From contig MPMN01000019.1 of assembly GCA_002238525.1 (NCBI GenBank), positions 1 to 43,525 of the forward strand: DNA of 43,525 nt, written 5' to 3'. The notes below the pieces were generated by a model, which was not told where the DNA came from, did no database searches, and saw only the letters and a program-made list of their open reading frames with translations. Below, in pieces: positions 36,701-43,344 of this stretch. The first letter of the stretch is position 1, and each line of letters begins with the position of its first letter. The translations under genes were made by a program, and so were the position numbers. This stretch comes from Flavobacteriaceae bacterium bin25. GTDB lineage: Bacteria > Bacteroidota > Bacteroidia > Flavobacteriales > Flavobacteriaceae.

Positions 36701-37820
36701 ACATCCTCTTTTTACTCCTAATCTTATCATTATCATGGACAAGAGTAAAGGCTGTATTATCTTCACCACTTCGCCTGATTCCCGTAGTCTGATGGGCTTC
36801 ATCACAGATGATTAAATCGAACTCGGCATCTATTCCTTCAATGGACAACATTTCTTGTGCTCTGGCAGAGACCCCGATGGAATGATATGTGGAAAAGATG
36901 ACGATCAGACCCCCTTCCCTATTTTGTTTTTCTCGAAAACCCTTTATCTGGTGGAATATCTCTTGAGGGTCTGTAGAAGCAGGCAAGCCGATATCTACAA
37001 GACTGCCCAACAGACTATCTTCTTCATAAGCCTTGAACTGATTAGTCTTGGGGTCAGAACAAACCACGATGGTATACATCATTTTCTTGGCATCATCATT
37101 CCATGCCCTGATGGTTTGACCTAATAGAGCAAGGGAAGGCATCAAGAACAATACCATCCCCTCGGAATCGGTAATCGCTTCAGATATTCTTAAAGAAGTC
37201 AAGGTCTTGCCCGTACCACAAGCCATGATCAATTTACCCCTACGGTATTTGTCGTAATGAGATAAAGCCTCCTCCAGAGCTTCTTGTTGATAATCTCTTA
37301 ATTCCTTTGGAGCATCTTTTATGGCATCTTCACCGGTTATTGCCCCATTGAGTTTTACCCAATCCACATTGGCATTTCTCAAATCAGAAAGCCTTATCCT
37401 CTGCACCGGAGGATTTTGGTTCCGTATTGCCAATTCTGCTGGTCTGCTCCAATTGTTGGTGGTAGACACAAAATATCTAGATGCAAAACGCTTATGCCCT
37501 GCAAAAGTCTTCTGAGATGTTGCCAAAAATGAATCAACACCCTTCTTATCTACTTGACTACCTTCTTCATAAAACTTACACTGAATCGCATGAAATTTCC
37601 CAATATTTGTCAACCCTACTAAATCAATCCCGACATCAGCGCCACCGAAATCACCCTTGTTAGGAAAATCATCCCACATCCAAACCCGTTGGTAAGTGTT
37701 TCTATAAATCTTCTCGGTTAAGAAATATGCCCAAATCAATCGCTCAAACTTCTCCCCTTTCTGTCGCTGAGAAAAAGACTGCTCCCGGTATTTTTTGATG
37801 ATGGTATCAAATGAATTCAT
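33678..37820 (-). CDS. Type ISP restriction-modification enzyme: nuclease, helicase, methyltransferase (truncated at C9 tract)
   Basis: As read, a 1380-residue protein. Residues 20-150 form an Mrr-like PD-(D/E)xK nuclease (Glu26, Asp66 in GIDLVG, Gln80-Cys-Lys82). A superfamily 2 helicase/translocase follows: Walker A ACGTGKT at 200-206, DEAH at 340-343, and motif VI in VVQAVGRVMR. From about 850 there is an N6-adenine methyltransferase with motif I LDPFTGTGTF near 920 and motif IV GNPPYS near 1036, then the start of the target-recognition domain. Single-chain enzymes of this kind (LlaGI, LlaBIII) are about 1570 residues. Here the frame leaves homology at CCCCCCCCC (codons 1363-1365) and stops 16 codons later. 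Dropping one C joins it to the 305-residue continuation, giving 1667 residues. It lies between rho and rpsT. Confidence 0.93.
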   Translation of the reverse strand: MNSFDTIIKKYREQSFSQRQKGEKFERLIWAYFLTEKIYRNTYQRVWMWDDFPNKGDFGGADVGIDLVGLTNIGKFHAIQCKFYEEGSQVDKKGVDSFLATSQKTFAGHKRFASRYFVSTTNNWSRPAELAIRNQNPPVQRIRLSDLRNANVDWVKLNGAITGEDAIKDAPKELRDYQQEALEEALSHYDKYRRGKLIMACGTGKTLTSLRISEAITDSEGMVLFLMPSLALLGQTIRAWNDDAKKMMYTIVVCSDPKTNQFKAYEEDSLLGSLVDIGLPASTDPQEIFHQIKGFREKQNREGGLIVIFSTYHSIGVSARAQEMLSIEGIDAEFDLIICDEAHQTTGIRRSGEDNTAFTLVHDNDKIRSKKRMYMTATPRMYSDQAKTQASDSDADVYSMDDEGKYGKEFYRLGFAQAVKLRQLSPYQVLALGYRPEDIPQDLQEYIKKKEGVLEGKTREVTDLMSSLGATIGCINAMAKRGLNDQVIFRFASLNNLSPEELKDPQPMKTAVAFCKTVAHSKTVRNLFNSLSDALRDAEEFSTINGNKKRVYAQAEHVDGYMDVPKRDALLDWLKSPQAETDHPTCKVLSNVRCLSEGVDVPSLDAALFISPKDSQIEVVQAVGRVMRKATGKKFGYIIIPVLMEEGANYRDILDKKKNFRTVWTVLKALKAHDEDFNVVIEKMKINTPTHTEHSGPGGGQEIEVTEKLRRDIIAMSSKVKAVLVDWLTDRSYWTSWAKEAGMMARKQEEDIRKIIEQDVDKKQMFQEFLDGLKKSVSPNITEDQAREMLGQHMVTKPIFESLFEGYSFANKNAVSASMEVVVEYIQENLAEKTQDNPKLKRFYRSVKDRVSGIENPSAKQDLIKDIYDNFFKEAFPKVVEQLGIVYTPVEVVDFIIHSVNDVLRKEFGRTISDKGVRILDPFTGTGTFITRLFQSGLIEQKDLHRKYTEELAAFEIVLMAYYVASVNIENAYHDATEDPDDGIGTKNFTSFEGIVLTDTFQSTEKDKTLMSEIFPENCKRLEKQKKLPITVILGNPPYSAKQKSANDNAANESYTKLESRIKQTYVKNSLAKNKVALYDSYFKAYRWSSDRIDEKEGGVIAFVTNGGWLDSDSGSGFRKSIEKEFSSIYVFNLRGGIRGKSREEAKKAGQNIFPIMTGITIVLLVKQPNHLGKANIYYYNIDDYLDRGQKLKVISDFESIKEIPFQEIKPNKYGDWINQRSQSFKTFIPIGSKVLSNKNKSVFKNNYSRGLGTSRDSWVYNYSENVLRDNISRAVTFYNEQVNTYSQRIDKSISAENLIDRNDKKFKWTSDTINKIKEHKKIDFIPDSIIVSHYRPFCKQKLYLNRDLVYEYSTIASKIFLPPPYPSNCKSSYYNSKPW
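33726..33734 (-). repeat. C9 homopolymer (G9 on plus strand), probable phase-variation tract
   Basis: Nine consecutive G on the plus strand lie inside the R-M coding region, exactly where the homologous frame shifts. The frame before the tract and the frame after it differ by one base. C8 (or C11) would restore a full-length enzyme, while C9 and C10 would truncate it. G/C runs of this length are rare in AT-rich DNA and are classic slipped-strand sites. Confidence 0.85.
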
Positions 37821-37876
37821 GAACTCGTATTTTGTGTGCTAAGTGAATTGTATCCTACACTTTTTAACCAATTTTG

Positions 37877-37908
37877 ATAGTAAATAAACAAAATTTTATT
37901 TACTATGA
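37877..37908 (-). promoter_or_regulatory. Palindromic upstream element of the R-M gene, shared with DUF5131
   Basis: A perfect 11-bp inverted repeat (arms 37878-37888 and 37895-37905, spacer 6 bp) lies 56 bp before the R-M start codon. Read on the gene's strand it contains TAAATAAAATTTT, then one base, then TTTATTTACTAT. The same two blocks occur upstream of DUF5131 (42761-42793) at 59 bp from that start. The palindromic form suggests a dimeric regulator's operator; a promoter role is equally possible. Confidence 0.6.
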
Positions 37909-38018
37909 AAAATCAATTATCCTTTTACATCATTGTCTAATTGTATTTAAGTTGTAAAAAATATGATCAAAAAGGATTTGAATGAATGGTTACAATGGTA
38001 TATAATTCCCTATTAAAA

Positions 38019-38087
38019 AGTAGAAGTGCCACACGCAAAATTATAAACTTATGTTCCATGACAAACAAAAATCGCAGCACTTCTACT
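38019..38087. repeat. 69-bp structure with 11-bp terminal inverted repeats
   Basis: AGTAGAAGTGC at 38019-38029 is repeated inverted at 38077-38087, separated by 47 bp. No open frame is inside and no clear target-site duplication flanks it. It could be a miniature mobile-element remnant or a long-loop RNA hairpin. Confidence 0.5.
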
Positions 38088-38299
38088 ATACTATTTTAAT
38101 ACCTATATATCCTTTAACTTTTCTTGAAGTAATCCCCAAGTACCATCCAAAAATAAAAGATACATGATGATTAACTCATCAGTCTTCTTAACAAACTAAT
38201 CCCTATCGCACTTGCTGTACATCTTAATCTTGAAACCCCTTAATTCAGAGTCTTAATAAGCCCAAGATGTATTTTCTGTTCGCTTATTCTATGTATACC

Positions 38300-38554
38300 C
38301 TAAGGTATATTGTTCAGAGACTTTGTTAGTTGAGATTTCAAATTGGCGGCTTTGTTTCTGTGGATCACATTTTTTTTTGCCAACTTGTCAATCATTGAAA
38401 TCACAGTTGGAAAACGAGTTTCGGCACTTTTTTTGTCGTCCAATTTTTTAAAATCTCTTATTGCATTTCGAACCGTTTTATGTTGATAACGATTTAACAA
38501 TCTTTTTTTGTCAGAAGATCGGATTCTTTTAATTGCAGATTTATGGTTAGCCAT
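38300..38554 (-). CDS. rpsT: 30S ribosomal protein S20
   Basis: An 84-residue basic helical protein beginning ANHKSAIKRIRSSDKKRLLN with KNVIHRNKAANLKSQL near the end, the standard S20 pattern. It binds 16S rRNA in the small subunit. It lies 24 bp downstream of tRNA-Glu on the same strand and is probably cotranscribed with it. Confidence 0.96.
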   Translation of the reverse strand: MANHKSAIKRIRSSDKKRLLNRYQHKTVRNAIRDFKKLDDKKSAETRFPTVISMIDKLAKKNVIHRNKAANLKSQLTKSLNNIP

Positions 38555-38578
38555 TACTTGATAATTCTATTGGTTTAG

Positions 38579-38650
38579 TAGCCCGTAGGGGAATCGAACC
38601 CCTCTTTCCAGGATGAAAACCTGGCGTCCTAGCCGATAGACGAACGGGCC
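38579..38650 (-). tRNA. tRNA-Glu (TTC)
   Basis: A cloverleaf on the minus strand: acceptor GGCCCGT/ACGGGCT (a G-U pair at 1-72), anticodon stem CCAGG/CCTGG with loop TTTTCAT (anticodon TTC), and T arm GGGGTTCGATTCCCC. CCA is not encoded. Confidence 0.96.
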
Positions 38651-38664
38651 TTATTTCGGGTTTG

Positions 38665-38694
38665 CGAAATTACAATCTATTTTCAACAATTCAA
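38665..38694 (-). promoter_or_regulatory. Promoter for tRNA-Glu / rpsT
   Basis: On the minus strand TAATTTCG (38672-38665) is one base from TAnnTTTG, and TTG (38694-38692) sits exactly 19 bp upstream. It ends 14 bp before the tRNA 5' end. Confidence 0.55.
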
Positions 38695-39091
38695 AATAAT
38701 TGTTGTTCCTATCTCAAGTTTAAAATTCTTGACAAATCATGAATATTGATTGCTTAGGTATTTAGTCTAAGTTTATCTATCAAAAAATATCTAATGGTAT
38801 AGTCAACCCGCTATTTCGACATTAACATACACTCTGACAACTTGTTGCCAGAGTGTATGAAAAAGAGTTAGTCTTGGTGCTTATCACGAAGTTACAAAAT
38901 GAAAAAACATTAGACTAACCAAAGGTAGAGATACCAATTATCAATACTTCTTGGAGCGGGAACTTCCCAAAAAAAGATGGAGAGAAGAGAATCCTTAAGG
39001 TTTTAGTACTTTGAAATGATCAAAATGGGGTGGGATTAGAATTTATGTCATTACTTTCTGATGCCTTATTTACTGAATTATATTTGCACCA
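38695..39091. other. Intergenic region with an 11-bp inverted repeat (38826-38859)
   Basis: No gene seen. CATACACTCTG (38826-38836) and its inverse (38849-38859) form an 11-bp stem with a 12-nt loop that holds a further CAAC/GTTG pairing. No T tract follows on either strand. A looser pair, GTTAGTCT (38867-38874) and AGACTAAC (38912-38919), lies next to it. Confidence 0.5.
39079..39086 (+). promoter_or_regulatory. -7 box for the M14 peptidase gene (decides start)
   Basis: TATATTTG is a perfect TAnnTTTG box. Transcription would begin near 39092, the first possible ATG. This favours the ATG at 39110 as the translation start. No TTG at the right distance is seen upstream, so the -33 element is weak. 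Confidence 0.45.
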
Positions 39092-39109
39092 ATGCATAAT
39101 TCCTTATTA

Positions 39110-41629
39110 ATGTTTCGCTATCTATTTACCCTTAGTTTCATTTTTTTTAGTCAGTTTACAATTTTTGGCCAAATCTCTTTAGATTATTATCTGGACAAAA
39201 ACCATCAATACGACGAAAGTATACCCACACCAGAGCAAGTATTGGGATATCAGGTTGGTCAGTGGCATATTTCCCATGACCAGCTGGTGTACTATATGCG
39301 CACCTTGGCTGAAAAATCAAATAGGATTCATATTGAAACAAGAGGTAAAACCTATGAAGACCGTCCCGTAATTCTGTTGACTATCACAAGTGAAAAGAAT
39401 CATCAAAATCTTGAAAATATCCGCCAGAAACATCATATCCTTACCACCAAACAAGGTAGTGATTTAGATGTTGATAATATGCCCGTAGTGGTTTATCAAG
39501 GATTTTCAATACATGGGAACGAATCAAGTGGAGCAAATGCTAGTGTGCTCGCTGCATACCATCTTGCCGCAAGCCAATCCCAAAAGACAAAAAATTTATT
39601 AGAAAACACAATAATATTATTTGATCCATGTCTAAATCCTGATGGTCTTCAGCGCTTTTCAACTTGGGTAAATGCCCATAAATCGCTTCATCTTAATCCA
39701 GATCCTAATGATCGGGAATTCGATGAGCCATGGCCAAAAGGACGCACAAACCATTATTGGTTTGATTTGAATAGAGATTGGCTTTTATTGCAACATCCAG
39801 AGTCTCGCGCAAGAGTCAAGACACTTACTAAATGGTACCCGAATATCGTGACCGATCATCATGAAATGGGTACCAACTCTACCTTTTTCTTTCAACCTGG
39901 TGTCCAAAGCAGAGTTAATCCCATGACTCCGAAAAAAAACCAGGATTTAACCTTTAAGATTGCCCAATATCATGTTCAAGCTCTTGATTCAATTGGCTCA
40001 TTATACTACTCCAAAGAAAACTTTGATGACTTTTATTATGGTAAAGGATCTACATATCCAGATGTCAATGGAGGAATAGGTATTCTATTTGAACAAGGAT
40101 CTTCCAGAGGACATGCCCAAAATAGTCAACATGGTGTATTGACTTTTCCTTTTACCATTCGTAACCAGCTAACTACTGCCCTTTCTACACTAGACGCAGC
40201 ATACCATCTAAGAATTGATTTACTGAAGTATTTGCAAGATTTCTATAGAGATTCTTTTCAGATGAGCAAATCTCAAAAATTTAACGGAGTCATTTTTGGG
40301 AGCGATAAAGACCCAGTCAGCAGTTTTAAACTAGCAAAAGTTCTCAAGCAACACGATGTTGATCTTTACCTCTTGAGTCAAAACATCAAAAAAGGAGATA
40401 ATCATTTTGATAAATCCTCAAGTTATTTTATCCCTTTTGGACAAAAAAAACACCGCTTAATTAGGTCCATATTTGAAATGCAAACAGAATTTGAGGATAG
40501 TATTTTTTATGATGTTTCCGCCTGGAATTTTCCACTAGCCTATAATTTGGATTACAGTCTTCAAAACAACACTTCGCTTATGGGTGAAAAAGTAGGTGAA
40601 TTAGAATTGCCGAAAGGAAGCGTCACAGCAAAATCTGATTATGCTTATCTGGTTTCTCCCCATGGATATTATTTGCCCAAATTAATTAGACTGCTACATC
40701 AATCAGAGATACGATTTTTAGTAGGAAGTAAACAATTCCAAATTGATGATAAATCATACGATTATGGTACACTACTAATCCCTGTTGTTAATCAAAAAAT
40801 AAACAAGGACATATTGTATGATTCCCTTATAAAATTTGCCGATAATACCATGCTCCAAATTGATGGAGTACTAACGGGTTTTGGACCCAAAATAGATCTT
40901 GGTTCAAATCATTTCAGTGCTGTCAAAAAACCCAAGATAGCAATGGTTGTCGGTAGAGGTATAAGAAGCTACGATCCTGGAGAGATATGGCATCTAATGG
41001 ATTATCGCTTCCAAACACCAATTACAAAGATTGATACTCGATACTTTAATCAAATTGACATATCAGAATACTCACATCTAATTATTCCTAGCACCTCCGG
41101 TAATGAACTTGATGATGCAAAAGATAAAATCGAATCATTTGTTGCCTCTGGTGGAACTTTAATTGGTTATCGAAGTACAATAAACTGGTTGATTGAAAAA
41201 GATTTATTAAATGTAGATGTCCTAAAAGACGATGTAACTGCAGAAAAGATTTCCTTCGAAGAAAGATATGACTTTTTGGGAGCACAGAGAATTGGCGGTG
41301 CTATTTTCAACACAAAACTTGATCGTAGCCACCCAATTAACTTCGGATATTCTCGTGATTTTCTTCCTATATTCAGAAATTCCACACTTTTTTTAAAAGC
41401 AGATAAGAACAGTTATAACAATCCTATTCAATATACCTCAGACCCTCTATTGAGCGGATATATATCACAACGAAATCTCAAACTATTGAAAAATTCTGTA
41501 CCACTTAAAATTGAGAAGAAAGGACGAGGAAAAATAATCGTATTTACAGACAATACCAATTTCAGAGCATTTTGGTTGGGAACAAATCGACTATTGACAA
41601 ACGCAATTTATTTTAGCGATTTGATGTAA
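39110..41629 (+). CDS. M14-family zinc carboxypeptidase, exported
   Basis: An 839-residue protein with a signal peptide (FRYLFTLSFIFFSQFTIFGQ). The M14 metallopeptidase domain has the zinc-binding pair in SIHGNESSGANA (His and Glu), DPCLNPDGLQRFSTW, the third zinc ligand in DHHEMG, and the general-base Glu in ILFEQGSSRG. The C-terminal half includes a glutamine-amidotransferase-like stretch (IDISEYSHLIIP, IESFVASGGTLIGY), a common arrangement in large Bacteroidota M14 proteins. It probably degrades proteins or peptides in the periplasm or outside. An in-frame ATG at 39092 would add six residues. Confidence 0.9.
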   Translation: MFRYLFTLSFIFFSQFTIFGQISLDYYLDKNHQYDESIPTPEQVLGYQVGQWHISHDQLVYYMRTLAEKSNRIHIETRGKTYEDRPVILLTITSEKNHQNLENIRQKHHILTTKQGSDLDVDNMPVVVYQGFSIHGNESSGANASVLAAYHLAASQSQKTKNLLENTIILFDPCLNPDGLQRFSTWVNAHKSLHLNPDPNDREFDEPWPKGRTNHYWFDLNRDWLLLQHPESRARVKTLTKWYPNIVTDHHEMGTNSTFFFQPGVQSRVNPMTPKKNQDLTFKIAQYHVQALDSIGSLYYSKENFDDFYYGKGSTYPDVNGGIGILFEQGSSRGHAQNSQHGVLTFPFTIRNQLTTALSTLDAAYHLRIDLLKYLQDFYRDSFQMSKSQKFNGVIFGSDKDPVSSFKLAKVLKQHDVDLYLLSQNIKKGDNHFDKSSSYFIPFGQKKHRLIRSIFEMQTEFEDSIFYDVSAWNFPLAYNLDYSLQNNTSLMGEKVGELELPKGSVTAKSDYAYLVSPHGYYLPKLIRLLHQSEIRFLVGSKQFQIDDKSYDYGTLLIPVVNQKINKDILYDSLIKFADNTMLQIDGVLTGFGPKIDLGSNHFSAVKKPKIAMVVGRGIRSYDPGEIWHLMDYRFQTPITKIDTRYFNQIDISEYSHLIIPSTSGNELDDAKDKIESFVASGGTLIGYRSTINWLIEKDLLNVDVLKDDVTAEKISFEERYDFLGAQRIGGAIFNTKLDRSHPINFGYSRDFLPIFRNSTLFLKADKNSYNNPIQYTSDPLLSGYISQRNLKLLKNSVPLKIEKKGRGKIIVFTDNTNFRAFWLGTNRLLTNAIYFSDLM

Positions 41630-41640
41630 AATTTTCTATG

Positions 41641-41970
41641 TTATAGTACTTGTTGTCCGTTTGGAATTTTGGATTCTGGTTCCAGCAAGATGACATCATT
41701 ACCTTGAACTGCTCCTAGTATTAAGCACTGGCTTTTGAAACCCGCAATCCTTTTTGAACCTAAATTTACCACTGATACAACCTGACGTCCAAGCAGTTTC
41801 TCAGGGGTATATCTCTTGGTAATCTGAGCAGAGGAATTTAGAACTCCTAAAGGCCCAAAATCTACTTTTAATTTAAAAGATGGTTTTCTAGCTTCCGCAA
41901 AATCAGAAACTTCAATGATAGTGCCAACCCGAAGGTCGATTTTTTGAAAAACTGAATAGTCAATTTCCAT
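41641..41970 (-). CDS. csaA: CsaA-like tRNA-binding protein
   Basis: A 109-residue protein that is a single OB-fold tRNA-binding domain: FQKIDLRVGTIIEVSDFAEARKPSFKLKVDFG, SSAQIT, and LGRQVVSVVNLGSKRIAGFKSQCLILGA. CsaA proteins bind tRNA and have been described as chaperone-like. It is convergent with the M14 gene, with only 11 bp between the stops. Confidence 0.92.
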   Translation of the reverse strand: MEIDYSVFQKIDLRVGTIIEVSDFAEARKPSFKLKVDFGPLGVLNSSAQITKRYTPEKLLGRQVVSVVNLGSKRIAGFKSQCLILGAVQGNDVILLEPESKIPNGQQVL

Positions 41971-41989
41971 TGAAAACGTAAACTAAACA

Positions 41990-41997
41990 CAAAGTTA
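41990..41997 (-). promoter_or_regulatory. -7 box for csaA
   Basis: TAACTTTG on the minus strand matches TAnnTTTG perfectly, 19 bp before the csaA ATG. No TTG at the standard distance upstream is seen. Confidence 0.4.
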
Positions 41998-42017
41998 TCT
42001 ATTGGCAGAGAATACAC

Positions 42018-42025
42018 TAATTTTG
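42018..42025 (+). promoter_or_regulatory. -7 box for thioredoxin-like gene
   Basis: TAATTTTG matches TAnnTTTG, 22 bp before the ATG at 42048. The nearest TTG is only 13 bp upstream, which is short. It is back to back with the csaA box. Confidence 0.4.
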
Positions 42026-42047
42026 GTGATAAATTTAATATGTTCAT

Positions 42048-42602
42048 ATGGCTTTAACAAAATCAAATATGCTCCCTCTGGGGTTTAAAGCTCCAAATTT
42101 TTCTCTACCAAATGTAGTGAATGGCAATTTTGAGAGTTTGGAAGTTCTCAAAGGTCATGGAGGGACTTTAGTTGTATTTATGTGTAATCATTGCCCATAT
42201 GTAATTCATTTGCTTGATGAATTCGTCTCATTGGCTGCTGAGTATAAAACAAAAGGAATCAATACTATTGCAATTTCTAGTAACAATGTAAATACCCACC
42301 CGGCTGATTCACCGGATAAAATGAAAAAATTAGCACTAAAGAAAAATTTTAGTTTCCCTTATTTGTATGATCAATCTCAAGAAATAGCCAAGAGCTATGA
42401 TGCAACGTGCACCCCTGATTTCTTCCTATTTGATCAAGAAATAAATTTGGTCTATAGGGGATGTTTTGATCAATCTAGACCTGGAAATAATACTCCTATT
42501 ACAGGGAATCATCTTAGAAATGCAATAGACTCACTTTTGTTAGGAGAGCCTATTTCAAAAGAGCAATTTCCAAGTATGGGTTGTAATATCAAGTGGATAT
42601 AA
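42048..42602 (+). CDS. Thioredoxin-like (AhpC/TSA-type) redoxin
   Basis: A 184-residue protein without signal peptide. The N-terminal GFKAPNFSLPNV is typical of peroxiredoxin-like redoxins. The CxxC pair Cys46/Cys49 is in FMCNHCPYV, and the cis-Pro region reads ATCTPDFFLFD. This family is widespread in Bacteroidota and Cyanobacteria, is usually annotated as thioredoxin family protein, and is presumed to be a cytoplasmic thiol oxidoreductase. The partner is unknown; bacillithiol systems encoded in the window are a plausible context. Confidence 0.9.
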   Translation: MALTKSNMLPLGFKAPNFSLPNVVNGNFESLEVLKGHGGTLVVFMCNHCPYVIHLLDEFVSLAAEYKTKGINTIAISSNNVNTHPADSPDKMKKLALKKNFSFPYLYDQSQEIAKSYDATCTPDFFLFDQEINLVYRGCFDQSRPGNNTPITGNHLRNAIDSLLLGEPISKEQFPSMGCNIKWI

Positions 42603-42760
42603 ACTATCGTCTGTTCGGATACATCGTTCTTAAATGACCTTAGGTTTACCAATATAAACAATCTAATTTCATTTAAAAATAGAAATCTGTGTCTCTGTAT
42701 TTTAATAGGGATTATATGAAATAATGATTTAGACAATGATTTAATAGGGTAATTGATTTT

Positions 42761-42793
42761 TCACATTAAATAAAATTTTTCTTTATTTACTAT
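42761..42793 (+). promoter_or_regulatory. Upstream element of DUF5131, copy of the R-M palindrome
   Basis: TAAATAAAATTTT, then TC, then TTTATTTACTAT, 59 bp before the DUF5131 ATG. It matches the R-M element in all 25 core bases and in four of the six flanking bases, in the same orientation relative to the gene. Here the left arm is imperfect (TTAAATAAA against AGTAAATAAA). Confidence 0.6.
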
Positions 42794-42852
42794 GCAGGGC
42801 GAATATTCACAGAATTTGGAAACCGTTTGCAATTGAACTAACTTCATAAGAT

Positions 42853-43341
42853 ATGTCAAAAATTGAGTGGACAGATCAAACATGGAATCCCACCACTGGA
42901 TGTAACAAAGTATCAGCTGGCTGTAAAAATTGTTATGCTGAAACGATGGCTAAGCGCCTACAAGCAATGGGAACTCCAGGATATGAAAACGGCTTTGAAT
43001 TTACTCTCATGCTAGAGAGATTGAATCAGCCACTGTTGAAAAAGAAACCTACCAAGTACTTCGTAAACTCAATGAGTGATCTTTTTCACGAAGAAATGCC
43101 CCATGAATATCTTGAAAAAATTTTCGATGTTATAAAAAGCACTCCTCAACACACTTACCAAATACTTACCAAGCGAGAAAAAAATATGGCCGAGTATTTC
43201 AAGAATAAAAAATTGCCAAAAAATGTATCTGAACTTCCCCCCTATTTTGAGTTTCACATTCGAAAATTCGCATCATTTTGGAAGATTTTCAGGTGTGATA
43301 TTCTCCTATCCGGATTCGATTTACCGAGCAGTAAATCTTAA
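42853..43341 (+). CDS. DUF5131 (phage Gp37/Gp68, three-Cys) protein, apparently truncated
   Basis: Residues 1-122 are a clear DUF5131 N-terminal part: IEWTDQTWNPTTGC, three cysteines as C-x6-C-x2-C (Cys17, 24, 27) in GCKNCYAE, then YFVNSMSDLFHEEMP, TYQILTKRE and KLPKNV. Family members normally continue with WLGVSVEN and about 100 more residues. Here homology stops near base 43222, and the final ~40 residues (from SELPPYF) look unrelated. The three-Cys pattern suggests an Fe-S cluster as in radical-SAM proteins. The family is common in phages and accessory regions, often beside tcmP. A truncating recombination is likely; the product may be inactive. Confidence 0.82.
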   Translation: MSKIEWTDQTWNPTTGCNKVSAGCKNCYAETMAKRLQAMGTPGYENGFEFTLMLERLNQPLLKKKPTKYFVNSMSDLFHEEMPHEYLEKIFDVIKSTPQHTYQILTKREKNMAEYFKNKKLPKNVSELPPYFEFHIRKFASFWKIFRCDILLSGFDLPSSKS

Positions 43342-43344
43342 CTT

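Larger units (their letters stand above)
37821..38299. other. Intergenic region between R-M gene and rpsT
   Basis: No gene seen. It holds the R-M upstream palindrome and a 69-bp inverted-repeat structure, both listed separately. The remainder is AT-rich without coding signal. A small palindrome TATACC-CTAA-GGTATA (38294-38309) covers the rpsT stop codon and has no T tract. Confidence 0.5.
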
